Of a DNA stretch of 64,000 nucleotides, positions 34,383 through 44,154 are shown piece after piece. Every line of letters begins with the position of its first letter. Position 1 is the stretch's first letter. Source of the DNA: Pseudocoprococcus catus (lineage in GTDB: Bacteria; Bacillota; Clostridia; Lachnospirales; Lachnospiraceae); contig NZ_LR698973.1 in NCBI RefSeq assembly GCF_902381825.1, positions 1,447,358-1,511,357 on the forward strand, written 5' to 3'. The position numbers and the translations under genes are program-made. The notes under the pieces are model-generated. The model made no database searches. It saw nothing but the letters and a program-made list of their open reading frames with translations, and had not been told where the DNA came from.

Positions 34383-34523
34383 GTAACTGTTCAGAGCCAA
34401 GCAAAATTTCAAAAACAGGTATAAAATGCTTGCATTTTTAAGACTGTTTTTGAAATTTTATTTGGCGGATACGCCACACCGACGAAATGCGTAGCATTTT
34501 GGAGGTTAGCTCTGAACAGTTAC
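34383..34523. mobile_element. 141-bp MITE with IS66-type ends and 8-bp target duplication
   Basis: Perfect 15-bp terminal inverted repeats (GTAACTGTTCAGAGC at 34383-34397, its complement at 34509-34523) flanked on both sides by the identical 8-bp sequence CGTTATTT (34375-34382 and 34524-34531). Ends beginning GTAA and 8-bp target duplications are the known signature of IS66-family transposition. The interior has no ORF but contains a second, 16-bp inverted repeat (AAAATTTCAAAAACAG/CTGTTTTTGAAATTTT) and smaller hairpins. It is therefore a non-autonomous element mobilised in trans. Confidence 0.88.
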
Positions 34524-34674
34524 CGTTATTTTTTTATTAAGGTACCTAACTATTGATTTTTTCAAAAATGTATTCTTGTTTCAATTTATAATTGTATAGG
34601 GATTTGCCACTAGTCTTTACCAACAGCAAGACCTCATGCCAGCATAGGCCTTGCCGCATTTTTCACATGAATAA

Positions 34675-34720
34675 GAAAAAGCATGTCCTCCCTACAATTA
34701 GAAAGTCATGCTTTTCTTTT
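34675..34720 (-). terminator. Terminator of the TPR protein gene
   Basis: AAAAAGCATG / CATGCTTTT arms around a 21-nt loop, T-rich on both sides. It lies 3' of the gene ending at 34772. The remaining stretch 34532-34674 is AT-rich and holds only an imperfect GC hairpin near 34625-34654. Confidence 0.65.
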
Positions 34721-34771
34721 GTGTTTTCACTATTTATTTAGTCCTAAGACCTATTCTCAATCGCAAGAAAA

Positions 34772-36340
34772 TTATTCTCCGCTGCCGTCACCATTATCTG
34801 ACAAACCATCGCCTGTATTGTCACCGGAGTTATCGCTGCTGTCATTGCTATTATCGCCACTGTCACTGCTATTATCGCTACTGTCACTGCTATTATCGCT
34901 GCTGTCGGTGGTATCAGATGTATCTGAACTGCTGATGTCAACGGCATCGATGCTTGATGTGTCGCCCAACTGGTTCAGATATTTTCTTGCATCATCGATC
35001 AGATCTGAGTTTGGATAAGACTGAATCAAACGTTTATAATAGCCGGCTGCATTACCGGTATCGCCCAGCAGCTGATAGCTTCGTCCCATGTAGAACACAG
35101 CATAGGAATAGCTGTCGTCCATCCGCAGGACTTTGGTCATACCATCGATAGCTCCGACATAGTCTTTCTTATCAAAACTGTCCTTGCCGTTCGCATACAG
35201 CGTTTCCGTCACAGAACTCTTTGTTGCTTCCTTGATAATATTATAAATCTTCTTCTCCTGGGCATTCGTAATGGCTGCAGGTTCGATTTCAGCGATCAGC
35301 ATACCTGCATCCTGAAGATTCTGCTGCAGATAATTGCTGGCAGCTTCTATCAGTTTCTGCTCACTGGCACCGGCATCATCCACTGTATTGCTGGCAGTTG
35401 TCTCATACTGAGCTAACTGGCTCTTCAGATCGGTAATCTGATTCTGCAGATCGTCAATATTCTTATTGCGTTCGGAAATCTGGGCACTGTATTCCACAAC
35501 TGCCTGATTGTATTCAGATGCCTTGGTTTTGGTGATTGAAGGCACGATCAACAGCCAGATAACGGCCGCACCAATAACAATACCGATCAAAATGTTGATA
35601 AAAGACAAAAATCCTGTGTTGTAATCTGCATAATTCTGACCTGACCCTTCCTCTATAACGATAGGATTCGGGTCATTGATCTGCATAAATTCTTCCTTAC
35701 GTCCATGCTGATTTTTCTCAGGTTTGCCATGAAGGCGGTTAACCTCCTTCAGATACCGCAGTGTGGTCATATTATTTCTGTCAACCTTGACTGCACGCAT
35801 CAGTACCTTTCTGGCCGCCGCATACTGCTTTCTCTGCATATAAAGCAGCCCCAGCAGCTGATAGGCCCGGATATATGTAGGGCTCATATTCACCACACGT
35901 TTCAGCTCAATGATCGCCAGATCCGCATTATTCTCCTGCATATAGCTCAGCGCCAGATTATACTTCTGGATCACCTTATTGGCAGCCTTTAACTTGGCCG
36001 GATTGTTCTGAATGGCCTGAATATAGTCAGCCGCAATATTGTTGCGCTCCTGAAAATGGACACTGATGACCCATTCACTGAGGGCTGCCACAATCTCTCC
36101 CATCTGATAATAAATCAGCCCCAGAAGATTACGTGCGTCTGTATTTCGTTTGTTATATTTCAATGACTGACTCAGTGATGTCACAGCACCGCTCAGATCT
36201 CGTACCTTTGCCTTGGCCAGTCCCTGGTTATAATGCCAGTTGGATGAATATATGATCTTCTTGGCCACCTTGTCCACATGACCGCAATGTGGGCATACAT
36301 AGACATTTTCCAGGGGCATATTACACTTTATGCAATTCAT
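34772..36340 (-). CDS. Zinc-ribbon TPR membrane protein with Ser/Asp-rich tail
   Basis: A 522-residue protein in distinct parts: an N-terminal zinc ribbon (CIKCNMPLENVYVCPHCGH, residues 3-21), about five TPR units (30-210), a single transmembrane helix (INILIGIVIGAAVIWLLIV, about 250), an extracellular coiled coil (NKNIDDLQNQITDLKSQLAQYE), another TPR pair (about 385-450), and a low-complexity Ser/Asp/Asn tail of about 60 residues encoded by 21-bp DNA repeats. It is probably a cell-envelope scaffold with a cytoplasmic sensor end; the family is common but uncharacterised in Lachnospiraceae. It lies downstream of folC and a 52-residue ORF. Confidence 0.75.
   Translation of the reverse strand: MNCIKCNMPLENVYVCPHCGHVDKVAKKIIYSSNWHYNQGLAKAKVRDLSGAVTSLSQSLKYNKRNTDARNLLGLIYYQMGEIVAALSEWVISVHFQERNNIAADYIQAIQNNPAKLKAANKVIQKYNLALSYMQENNADLAIIELKRVVNMSPTYIRAYQLLGLLYMQRKQYAAARKVLMRAVKVDRNNMTTLRYLKEVNRLHGKPEKNQHGRKEEFMQINDPNPIVIEEGSGQNYADYNTGFLSFINILIGIVIGAAVIWLLIVPSITKTKASEYNQAVVEYSAQISERNKNIDDLQNQITDLKSQLAQYETTASNTVDDAGASEQKLIEAASNYLQQNLQDAGMLIAEIEPAAITNAQEKKIYNIIKEATKSSVTETLYANGKDSFDKKDYVGAIDGMTKVLRMDDSYSYAVFYMGRSYQLLGDTGNAAGYYKRLIQSYPNSDLIDDARKYLNQLGDTSSIDAVDISSSDTSDTTDSSDNSSDSSDNSSDSGDNSNDSSDNSGDNTGDGLSDNGDGSGE
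34834..34907. repeat. 21-bp tandem repeats in the Ser/Asp tail
   Basis: About 3.5 copies of a 21-bp unit (ACTGTCACTGCTATTATCGC-type) encoding SDNSSDS heptads. Being a multiple of three, copy-number change would alter tail length without shifting frame. Confidence 0.75.
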
Positions 36341-36351
36341 CTGCTATCCCC

Positions 36352-36510
36352 CTAAAAGCGCTTGTTTCCTGATGCAATTTTAACTTCCTTCATCATATCC
36401 TCCAGGATGTCCGTTACATCTCGGAGATCATTCTTGTAAATTGCCTCTTCCGCCTGATCAATTTCAAGGCTTGGCTTAAATTTCTTCAATTCTTCTTCAA
36501 AATTAATCAT
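36352..36510 (-). CDS. Small hypothetical protein (52 residues)
   Basis: A short frame starting MINFEEELKKFKPSLEIDQAEE and ending KIASGNKRF. The strongly helical, acidic composition, an AGGA Shine-Dalgarno before the ATG at 36510 and its position between folC and the TPR gene on the same strand support a real gene. The function is unknown; it might be a partner of the downstream TPR protein. Confidence 0.65.
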   Translation of the reverse strand: MINFEEELKKFKPSLEIDQAEEAIYKNDLRDVTDILEDMMKEVKIASGNKRF

Positions 36511-36553
36511 CTGTCCGTCCTTCCTGCATCGTCTCTCCCTGTCGATGCACCAT

Positions 36554-37864
36554 CTACCGCTGCAGTGCTTCGATCACACTGCCTGCCAGATACAGCGATC
36601 CCGCACAAATAAGTACCGCATTCGGATACTTCGCCGCCTGCTGCTCACTTGTGGTGATTGCTTCATTTATATTATATGAATGACCCACATATCCATGCCA
36701 GTTCTTTCTAAATATTGATGCAACTGTCTCAAGATCTGTCCGTCGATAATTCTCAATCTCAGTCACTGTCACGCCCTTCAGTTCAGGGATCGTGCAGAGA
36801 ATTCGTATCATTTCCCCGTAATCCTTGTCACTGGCCACTGCAAAAAGCAGCCATACCGGTCTGCCCGCAAAACTAGCCGCAATGGACTCACGGAGCTTCC
36901 TGATGCCGCCTACATTGTGTGCGCCATCCACATAGACCCCCGGAAGCAGTTCTTCCAGCCTTCCCGGCCAGTGCATATGCGCCATGCCCTCCAGAAAAAC
37001 ACCATCTTCCGTCTGCTGCAGTTCTGAATCCTGCTTCTGCAGCTCCTTTACAGCCATCCATGCCAGAGAACCATTCATGGTCTGATAAACCGCCTCTGTC
37101 TGCACATGAATCCTGTAACTCTTATTATCATACCTATCCTGCAATAAAAAATCAATGTTTTTGCCCCGATTTAAGAGAATTTTAACCTGTTCCGGTTCAA
37201 TCACTTTCAATGGGCAGTGTAAAATCGCCGCTCTCTTACGAATAACAGCCATCGCTTCCGGTTCACTGCCGTCACAAATGACAGGTACACCTGATTTCAA
37301 AATGCCCGCCTTCTCCCCTGCAATTTCCGTCAGGGTTGAGCCAAGAATTTCCATATGATCATAGCTGATGGATGTAATGATGGTTAAAACAGGCTGCGCG
37401 ATATGATTGGTGGCATCCAATCTGCCGCCAAGTCCGGTTTCAATGATACCATACTCAATCCCCTGTCTGCCAAACCAGAGCATTGCCATCAGATAAAGCC
37501 ATTCAAAATACGTCGGATGCAGATGTCCTGCCTTTTCGCGCACTTTGACAACATGGAGCAGTTCCTCAAAAATTTCATTAAACGCTTCTTCCGATATATT
37601 CTGGCCATTAATCTTCATCCGTTCTGTTGTCGTGATCAGATGCGGTGACGTAAAGAGCCCCGTCTTCTTTCCTGCCATCCGGAGCATACTGTCCAAAAAT
37701 GCACAGACAGATCCTTTTCCATTGGTTCCGGCCACATGGATATAAGCGAACTTTTTCTCCGGATGACCAAATAAGGCCAGTATCTCATCCACATTCTCTT
37801 CTGATTTCACTTTTGAAAAACGAGGAATCTGATTAATATATTCCTCTGCCTCTGCATAATTCAT
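36554..37864 (-). CDS. folC: Folylpolyglutamate/dihydrofolate synthase
   Basis: A 436-residue Mur-ligase-family enzyme that adds glutamate to folates (and, in bifunctional versions, to dihydropteroate). The P-loop is VAGTNGKGSVCAFLDSML (about residue 42), followed by TSPHLITTTERMKING, YGIIETGLGGRLDATN, SYDHMEILGSTLTEIAGEKAGI and VDGAHNVGGIRKL. I placed the start at 37864, where GGGAGAG is well spaced. It lies about 110 bp downstream of valS, the same gene order as in Bacillus. Confidence 0.92.
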   Translation of the reverse strand: MNYAEAEEYINQIPRFSKVKSEENVDEILALFGHPEKKFAYIHVAGTNGKGSVCAFLDSMLRMAGKKTGLFTSPHLITTTERMKINGQNISEEAFNEIFEELLHVVKVREKAGHLHPTYFEWLYLMAMLWFGRQGIEYGIIETGLGGRLDATNHIAQPVLTIITSISYDHMEILGSTLTEIAGEKAGILKSGVPVICDGSEPEAMAVIRKRAAILHCPLKVIEPEQVKILLNRGKNIDFLLQDRYDNKSYRIHVQTEAVYQTMNGSLAWMAVKELQKQDSELQQTEDGVFLEGMAHMHWPGRLEELLPGVYVDGAHNVGGIRKLRESIAASFAGRPVWLLFAVASDKDYGEMIRILCTIPELKGVTVTEIENYRRTDLETVASIFRKNWHGYVGHSYNINEAITTSEQQAAKYPNAVLICAGSLYLAGSVIEALQR

Positions 37865-37972
37865 GCTTATCTCTCCCATCCTGCAAGATTCCCCCCTGAC
37901 AAAAGTCGATGATGGCCTTGTCTGGGAGGAATCCGGGATAAAACATTGTTTAATTCAAGTAATCGTAAACTC

Positions 37973-40624
37973 TTATTTCAGTGCTGCCAGACGTTCCTGG
38001 ATCTGCGCCAGCATCTGTGTATATTTCTCTAACTTATCTTTTTCTGCCTGCACCTTATCAGCAGGTGCTTTATCGACAAACTTCGGATTGGAAAGCATCC
38101 CCTGTGCTCTCTTGATCTCTTTGTTCATCTTATCTTCTTCTTTTGTCAGACGTTCAATCTCTTTGTCGATGTCCACAAGATCCGCAAACGGCATGTAAAG
38201 AGCTGCCTGATGGATCAGTACAGATACAGCATCTTCAGCGATACCTGTCTTATCAGACTGAACTGCAACTTCGCTGGCATAACCAAGTGTTGCAAAGAAA
38301 GCCTTGGAATTCTCGAAAATGTTTCTGACTTCTTCAGATTCAGATACAACAAATACTTTGGCTTTTCTGCTTGGCGGAACATTCATGCCTGTACGGGTAT
38401 TTCTGATACCGCGGACAGCTTCCTTGATCAGCTCAACGGCTTTCTCATCCTCTTCAAAGTTCCATTCATCCTTGTATTCAGGCCACTTGGAGATCATAAT
38501 GGATTCTTCTTCATTCTGAACATTGCAGAAAATCTCTTCTGTGATGAACGGCATATATGGATGAAGCAGCTTCAGTGCATTGATCAGGACTGTCTTCAGT
38601 GTCCAGAGGGCTGCTGCCTTTGTCTTGTCTTCGTCATTGTAAAGTCTTGGCTTCACCATTTCAATGTACCAGTCGCAGAATTCTTCCCAGATGAAATCAT
38701 AAATCTTGGATACGGCAATACCCAATTCATACTTATCGATGTTCTCTGTGACATCCTTCGTCAGACGGTTCATCTTGGAAAGAATCCACTTGTCAGCCTG
38801 TGTCAGATCTGCCAGTGATACACCATCGATGGAAATACCTTTCTCGGCTGCCTGCTCAAAATTCATGAGCATAAATCTGGAAGCATTCCATACTTTATTG
38901 GCAAAATTACGGCTGGATTCCACACGCTCCCAGTAGAAACGCATATCATTACCCGGTGCGTTGCCTGTGATCAATGTCAGTCTCAGGGCATCAGCACCGT
39001 ATTTGTCGATAACTTCCAGCGGATCGATACCATTACCAAGAGATTTACTCATCTTACGGCCCTGTGAGTCTCTGACAAGACCATGGATCAGTACAGTGTG
39101 GAACGGTGCCTTACCTGTCTGTTCATAACCTGAGAATACCATACGGATAACCCAGAAGAAAATAATATCATAACCGGTAACAAGAACATCTGTCGGATAG
39201 AAGTAATCCAGTTCTTCTGTCTTTTCCGGCCAGCCAAGTGTTGAGAATGGCCATAATGCCGACGAGAACCATGTGTCCAGTGTATCAGGATCCTGTGTGA
39301 AATGTGTACATCCGCATTTCGGGCATACAGAAGGCATACCTTTGGATACTACGATCTCACCGCATTCATCACAGTAGTATGCAGGGATTCTGTGGCCCCA
39401 CCAAAGCTGTCTGGAGATACACCAGTCACGGATATTCTCAAGCCAGTGAAGATAAGTCTTGCTGTAAGATTCAGGAACAAATTTCAATTCGCCTGTTTTG
39501 ATTGCATTAATTGCAGGCTTTGCCATTTCTTCCATAGCAACAAACCACTGAGGTTTGATCATCGGCTCTACCGTTGTCTTACATCTGTCATGGGTACCAA
39601 CCGCATGTGTAATATCTTCGATACCGCAGAGATAGCCCTGTGCATCAAGATCTGCGACAATCTGCTTTCTTGCCTCATAACGGTCAAGGCCTGCATATTT
39701 GCCGCCAAGCTTGTTGATGGTACCATCATCATTCATCACATTGATCTCCGGCAGATTATGTCTCTTACCAACCTCAAAATCATTAGGGTCATGGGCTGGT
39801 GTAATCTTAACAGCACCTGTACCTTTATCCTTATCCGCATGTAAATCGCCTACAACAGGGATTTCTCTGCCAACAAGCGGAAGAATAACATTCTTGCCGA
39901 TGAGATCCATATAACGCTCATCCTCCGGATGAACAGCAACCGCTGTATCGCCCAGTAATGTCTCAGGACGGGTTGTGGCAATTTCAATAAATCTTCCCGG
40001 CTCACCGGCTACCGGATACTTGATATGCCAGAAATGGCCGACCTGTTCTACATGTTCTACCTCTGCATCGGAAATCGATGTCTTGCAGACAGGACACCAG
40101 TTGATGATTCGGGAACCTTTGTAAATATAGCCTTTCTCATGCAGCTTGCAGAAAACTTCTTCTACAGCCTTAGAACAGCCTTCATCCATTGTAAAGCGCT
40201 CTCTGTCCCAGTCAGCGGAAGAGCCCAGTTTCTTCAACTGTTTGATAATACGGCCGCCGTACTCTTCCTTCCATTCCCATGCTTTCTCAAGGAAACCTTC
40301 ACGTCCGAGTTCTTCTTTACTGATGCCTTCTTCTTTCAGCTTATTGATAATCTTGACCTCAGTTGCAATGCTGGCATGGTCTGTACCCGGCTGCCATAAT
40401 GCTTCATAGCCCTGCATTCTCTTGCAGCGAATCAGGATATCCTGCATCGTGTTGTCAAGGGCATGACCCATATGAAGCTGTCCTGTAATATTTGGAGGCG
40501 GCATCACAATCGTAAAAGGTTTCTTGCTTCTGTCTACCTCTGCATGAAAATACTTCTTCTGAAGCCAGCGGTCATAAATCTTCTCTTCAATGGCCGCAGG
40601 ATTATAAGTTTTTTCCATTTCCAT
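37973..40624 (-). CDS. valS: Valyl-tRNA synthetase
   Basis: An 883-residue class I synthetase charging tRNAVal. Signature HIGH is [14 protein letters not shown] (about residue 45), KMSKS is [12 protein letters not shown] (about 525), the editing domain (about 190-335) includes [19 protein letters not shown], and the C-terminal coiled coil ([24 protein letters not shown]) is present. The start at 40624 follows AGGAG with 9-nt spacing; the frame extends further upstream but crosses the T-box terminator. Expression should be controlled by the T-box at 40701-41022. Confidence 0.96.
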   Translation of the reverse strand: MEMEKTYNPAAIEEKIYDRWLQKKYFHAEVDRSKKPFTIVMPPPNITGQLHMGHALDNTMQDILIRCKRMQGYEALWQPGTDHASIATEVKIINKLKEEGISKEELGREGFLEKAWEWKEEYGGRIIKQLKKLGSSADWDRERFTMDEGCSKAVEEVFCKLHEKGYIYKGSRIINWCPVCKTSISDAEVEHVEQVGHFWHIKYPVAGEPGRFIEIATTRPETLLGDTAVAVHPEDERYMDLIGKNVILPLVGREIPVVGDLHADKDKGTGAVKITPAHDPNDFEVGKRHNLPEINVMNDDGTINKLGGKYAGLDRYEARKQIVADLDAQGYLCGIEDITHAVGTHDRCKTTVEPMIKPQWFVAMEEMAKPAINAIKTGELKFVPESYSKTYLHWLENIRDWCISRQLWWGHRIPAYYCDECGEIVVSKGMPSVCPKCGCTHFTQDPDTLDTWFSSALWPFSTLGWPEKTEELDYFYPTDVLVTGYDIIFFWVIRMVFSGYEQTGKAPFHTVLIHGLVRDSQGRKMSKSLGNGIDPLEVIDKYGADALRLTLITGNAPGNDMRFYWERVESSRNFANKVWNASRFMLMNFEQAAEKGISIDGVSLADLTQADKWILSKMNRLTKDVTENIDKYELGIAVSKIYDFIWEEFCDWYIEMVKPRLYNDEDKTKAAALWTLKTVLINALKLLHPYMPFITEEIFCNVQNEEESIMISKWPEYKDEWNFEEDEKAVELIKEAVRGIRNTRTGMNVPPSRKAKVFVVSESEEVRNIFENSKAFFATLGYASEVAVQSDKTGIAEDAVSVLIHQAALYMPFADLVDIDKEIERLTKEEDKMNKEIKRAQGMLSNPKFVDKAPADKVQAEKDKLEKYTQMLAQIQERLAALK

Positions 40625-40700
40625 AATTTTAATCTCCTGTCTTCTTTGTAAAGTGACTGCAAGGCCACATGCAAGCATGGGCTTTGACTCATTATTCGCG

Positions 40701-41022
40701 TAAAAAAAGAGCCCTCACATCCAAAAAGGGCGAGAGCTCGCGGTACCACCTTTATTCACATATTCCAATGACACACATCCATCATCACTTCGATGCGCAC
40801 AGCAATCTATCCGCTGTCTAATGCATGGCACTTCCATATGCCTTCAGAGCCTTTAACGGAGCCACCCGTTACAGCCTACTAAAACCAGTCGTCAACGCTT
40901 CGCCGCCTGTTCCTGTTCAGCCATCCTGTTCAAAAGCTACCTTCGATACACATTGCTCTAAGCGGTCTTCCAGCTGCCAAACCGCTCTCTCTGAAGAGAT
41001 TCTGTATCTACTCCTCTTTCTC
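40701..41022 (-). ncRNA. T-box leader of valS
   Basis: On the minus strand the leader contains a stem I region with AGTA and AGAGAG...GCTGGAAG elements, and further 3' the T-box sequence AAGGTGGTACCGCG (about 40738-40753), which pairs with uncharged tRNA. An intrinsic terminator follows (about 40701-40737, GCCCT/AGGGC arms with a run of seven T). The specifier codon is probably GUA within GAAGGTAGC, but I could not fold it reliably. Confidence 0.9.
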
Positions 41023-41041
41023 ACCACATTTTCTATTCTCT

Positions 41042-41070
41042 ATATTATAATTACCGCGAAAATTTGTCAA
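41042..41070 (-). promoter_or_regulatory. Promoter of the valS T-box transcript
   Basis: Minus-strand TTGACA (41070-41065) and TAATAT (41047-41042) with a 17-bp spacer, immediately upstream of the T-box leader. Confidence 0.7.
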
Positions 41071-41115
41071 GCACGAATATCAACAAACCATGCGCCTGAC
41101 ACATTCTTTCTGTCT

Positions 41116-41154
41116 GAAAAAGCGGCTGTACCTCATCCGCACAGCCGCTTTTTC
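41116..41154. terminator. Strong bidirectional terminator
   Basis: Perfect 14-bp stem GAAAAAGCGGCTGT/ACAGCCGCTTTTTC with an 11-nt loop. Confidence 0.85.
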
Positions 41155-41166
41155 CTTCCCTATATT

Positions 41167-41345
41167 CAAGAATGCCTCGGCATTCTTGTTGCGAGGTGCG
41201 CGTCATGCAATTGCATGACATACTTCTACTGCGCACCTCTGCAATCCTGCCGGAGGCTATATCAGCTGGGGGATTGACTCCCACCACTGATACCAGCTTG
41301 TTTCTCACCACCTATAGAGGTGGGAGTCATCTTCCAGCTGATATA
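41167..41345. repeat. Array of nested palindromes downstream of the PTS gene
   Basis: Three structures in about 180 bp: CAAGAATGCC/GGCATTCTTG (41167-41188); GAGGTGCGC/GCGCACCTC (41193-41201 and 41231-41239) enclosing the perfect palindrome GTCATGCAATTGCATGAC; and a long two-part hairpin with arms TATATCAGCTGG/CCAGCTGATATA (41258, 41334) and TGACTCCCACC/GGTGGGAGTCA (41275, 41319). Inside the last, CCACCT-ATAG-AGGTGG can form a competing hairpin. No ORF is present. It may be a transposon-end relic (IS200/IS605-like ends have such hairpins) or an RNA switch/processing region. Confidence 0.6.
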
Positions 41346-41383
41346 AATATCCATCTACCTTCCCGATCTCAGTCATCTAACAC

Positions 41384-43285
41384 CTAAGAAAGCTGCTCCA
41401 TTACCCATTCCAGATCTGAAGTTGTCTTCATTTTCTCAAGAACTTCTTCATCTTCCAGAACCTCACAGATCTTGGATAAAAGTTCCAGATGTTCATCACC
41501 GATTCCGGCAATACCAAATACAAGTTCTGCCTTCTCATCACCGAAATCCACGCCTTCAGGATACTGCAGAAATACAATACCAGTCTTCTTAACCTTCTCC
41601 TTAGCCTGACTGGTACCATGCGGAATAGCAACACCCATACCCATATACGTTGTTACCAATTTTTCACGCTCCTGCATGGCATCTACATAAGTTTCATCTG
41701 CATAACCAAGCTCTGCCAGCAGTTCCCCTGCTGCCCGAATGGCTTCTTCTTTAGAAACCGGCTTCTGATTCAAACGGATTCCCTGCTTAATAATAATCTG
41801 CGGCTTATCCGTTTCTGCTGCCCCAGTCTCATTTTCCGCTGCCCCGGCAGGAACATCTGATGCCGTTTCTGCTTTTTCGCTCTCACTGCCGGCATGACAT
41901 AACTGTTCATAAAGTGCATCCAGTGCCGGGTCTGCCAGGAAATTGCCGATGGTCACAAGCTGCGCCTGCGGTGCTGATTTTCCGGCACGCTCTGCCAACG
42001 TGGTCTGAACAACGGCAACATCACAATCGGATGGAATATTATCCACTGAAGTATTGCTTACGTGAATTTGAGGACATACTTCTTTGAGACGATTTCTGAA
42101 TTTCGTTGCTCCCATGGCAGATGAGCCCATTCCCGCATCACACGCAAAGATGATCTTTTTGATCTGAGATGCATCTTTGATCTCAGTCTGTACAGTCTGC
42201 CCTTTTGCTTCCGCTTTCATGGCTGCCATCTCAGCCTGTGCGGTTTCCAGACTGTTCTTTCCGCCTGCCCTCTTGACAATCGGTGATGCAACTGCAAATG
42301 AAATACCTGTCGCAATTGCCACACCCACCAGTACTTTCCATATATCAGAACCCGGTGTCATCATCAGATAAGCGATGAGGGAACCCGGAGATGCCGGTCC
42401 CACAAGGCCACAATCCATCATATTAAACCAGAAGATAGAAACCATATTGCCAATAATCGGTGCAATGATCACCAGCGGATTCATTAAAATATACGGAAAA
42501 TAGATTTCATGGATACCACCCAGCACATGGATGATAATTGCTCCTGGTGCAGACTGCTTGGTCCTCATATCTTTACAGAAGAACATATACGCCAGTAATA
42601 CACCAAGGCCCGGACCCGGATTCGGCTCCAGCATGTACATGATCGACTTGCCGGTCTCCGCCGCCTGAGCTGTTGCCAGCGGCGTGAAAATACCATGATT
42701 AATGGCATTATTTAAGAACAGGACTTTTGCCGGCTCAATAAAAATAGCAACCAACGGCAGAAGACCATGTACAATAAGAATATTGACGCCTGCAGCAAGC
42801 ACTACCAGAATTGCGCTCATGACCGGACCTACAACGGTGTAGCCCAGAATCGCAAGCAGCATGCCGATGATACCTGCTGAGAAATTGTTGATCAGCATTT
42901 CAAAGCCCGCCGGCATATGGCCATCCGTCACCTCATCGAACTTCTTGATACAGAAGCCGCCCAATGGTCCAATGACCATGGCCGCCATCAGCATAGTGAT
43001 GGATGTATCACTCATAATGGCACCAATGACAGCAATGGCACCAACCACACGACCTCTGTCGCCGCCAACCATCTTACCACCGGTAGATGCGATCAGCATC
43101 GGAATTAAATAGGTGAGCATCGGTGATACCATACTGTTTAACTTTTCATTTGGTATCCATCCGGTATCAATAAATAATGCTGCCAGGAAACCAAATGCGA
43201 TCAAAGCACCGATATTCGGCATGACCATTCCCGACAAAAACTTACCAAACTGCTGTACTTTATTTTTCACGATATACCTCCCCAT
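41384..43285 (-). CDS. Mannitol-type PTS permease, EIICBA
   Basis: A 633-residue three-domain phosphotransferase permease. Residues 1-345 form the membrane IIC domain (IVPN-type GGIHEIYFPYILMNP motif), about 380-470 the IIB domain with phospho-cysteine in FACDAGMGSSAMGA, then an Ala/Glu-rich linker, and about 490-633 the IIA domain with phospho-histidine in GVAIPHGTS. The domain order and sequence match MtlA. However, no mannitol-1-phosphate dehydrogenase is adjacent; the operon instead has a sorbose-1-phosphate reductase-like dehydrogenase, so the sugar could be another hexitol or ketose. It is the last gene of the operon. Confidence 0.88.
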   Translation of the reverse strand: MGRYIVKNKVQQFGKFLSGMVMPNIGALIAFGFLAALFIDTGWIPNEKLNSMVSPMLTYLIPMLIASTGGKMVGGDRGRVVGAIAVIGAIMSDTSITMLMAAMVIGPLGGFCIKKFDEVTDGHMPAGFEMLINNFSAGIIGMLLAILGYTVVGPVMSAILVVLAAGVNILIVHGLLPLVAIFIEPAKVLFLNNAINHGIFTPLATAQAAETGKSIMYMLEPNPGPGLGVLLAYMFFCKDMRTKQSAPGAIIIHVLGGIHEIYFPYILMNPLVIIAPIIGNMVSIFWFNMMDCGLVGPASPGSLIAYLMMTPGSDIWKVLVGVAIATGISFAVASPIVKRAGGKNSLETAQAEMAAMKAEAKGQTVQTEIKDASQIKKIIFACDAGMGSSAMGATKFRNRLKEVCPQIHVSNTSVDNIPSDCDVAVVQTTLAERAGKSAPQAQLVTIGNFLADPALDALYEQLCHAGSESEKAETASDVPAGAAENETGAAETDKPQIIIKQGIRLNQKPVSKEEAIRAAGELLAELGYADETYVDAMQEREKLVTTYMGMGVAIPHGTSQAKEKVKKTGIVFLQYPEGVDFGDEKAELVFGIAGIGDEHLELLSKICEVLEDEEVLEKMKTTSDLEWVMEQLS

Positions 43286-43332
43286 AACGTCTTATACGGC
43301 GCCGCAATGGGAAATATACACGCTCTCAGCGA

Positions 43333-44094
43333 TTAATAAACAGTAATATGGTGCGTTTCACACGCCAACAGGAATTCCTTCGGCAGATTGCCATCAGATA
43401 TAATAATATCCACATCTGCCAATCCACAAATTGTATAGGTACTCTTAATATCAGTTTTGGAAGCATCCATCAGAACCACCACCTGTTCTGCCTGTTCAAT
43501 TGCTGTCCTTTTTAACATCGCCTCTTCATTGTTGCCGCAGGTAAAACCTGCTTTCATCGAATAGCCCGTCACCCCAAGAAACGTCTGATGAAAATTAACC
43601 TGTTCCAGTTCACGAATGGCTGAAATGCCATATACACTGATACTATAACGGTTCAGCTGACCACCCGGCAGCATAATGACCGGCTTCGTCAGATTCGCCA
43701 GCTCAGTGGCACAGGAAAGACCTGTTGTATAGATCAGATTGGACTGATCCGGAAAAATCTTTGCCAACTCTGTTGTAGTACTTCCTGAATCCATGAATAT
43801 CGCCGTATCCGGCTGAATAAGCTTCAAAGCTTTTTTCGCAATCTCCTGCTTCGCCTGTATATTGCGCACGGCACGTCTTGTGAGATAATCATCCGTTCCG
43901 ATCACCAGCTGTACAGACTTGGCTCCGCCATGGATCCTGACAATTTCCTTTGCCTCATCCAGGGCCTTCAGATCTGTACGCAATGTCATCTCAGACACAT
44001 TCGAAAACTGTTCCTTAATCTGTGAAAAACTCACTGTTCCATACTTATTTACCAGTTCCACAATCGCATTTCTGCGTATTTCCATTGCATCCAT
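43333..44094 (-). CDS. DeoR-family transcriptional regulator
   Basis: A 253-residue sugar-operon repressor: N-terminal winged helix (RRNAIVELVNKYGTVSFSQI...SEMTLRTDLKALDEAKEIVRIHGGA) and a C-terminal sugar-phosphate-sensing domain (FMDSGSTTTELAKIFP, YTTGLSCATELA, MLPGGQLNRYSISVYG, FLGVTGYSMKAGFTCGN). GGGGAGGAG precedes the ATG. It lies between the dehydrogenase and the PTS permease and probably controls this operon through repeats upstream of the dehydrogenase. Confidence 0.9.
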   Translation of the reverse strand: MDAMEIRRNAIVELVNKYGTVSFSQIKEQFSNVSEMTLRTDLKALDEAKEIVRIHGGAKSVQLVIGTDDYLTRRAVRNIQAKQEIAKKALKLIQPDTAIFMDSGSTTTELAKIFPDQSNLIYTTGLSCATELANLTKPVIMLPGGQLNRYSISVYGISAIRELEQVNFHQTFLGVTGYSMKAGFTCGNNEEAMLKRTAIEQAEQVVVLMDASKTDIKSTYTICGLADVDIIISDGNLPKEFLLACETHHITVY

Positions 44095-44111
44095 TGTCGC
44101 TCCTCCCCGTC

Positions 44112-44154
44112 AGAATCCTGTTATCCTGACGGAATCAGAGCATTCTGACGGTTT
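44112..44154. repeat. Inverted repeat between dehydrogenase and regulator genes
   Basis: CCGTCAGAAT and ATTCTGACGG arms about 25 bp apart, with an extra CTGACGG in the centre allowing alternative pairing. It could lower read-through or stabilise the upstream message. Confidence 0.5.

Noticed and set aside
34834-34907. Possible CRISPR-like repeat array
   Set aside because: The repeats are contiguous 21-bp units without spacers and encode the Ser/Asp tail of a gene.
40625-40678. Upstream extension of valS to 40678
   Set aside because: The added residues run into the leader just after the T-box terminator; the ATG at 40624 has AGGAG at proper spacing and begins the conserved N-terminus.
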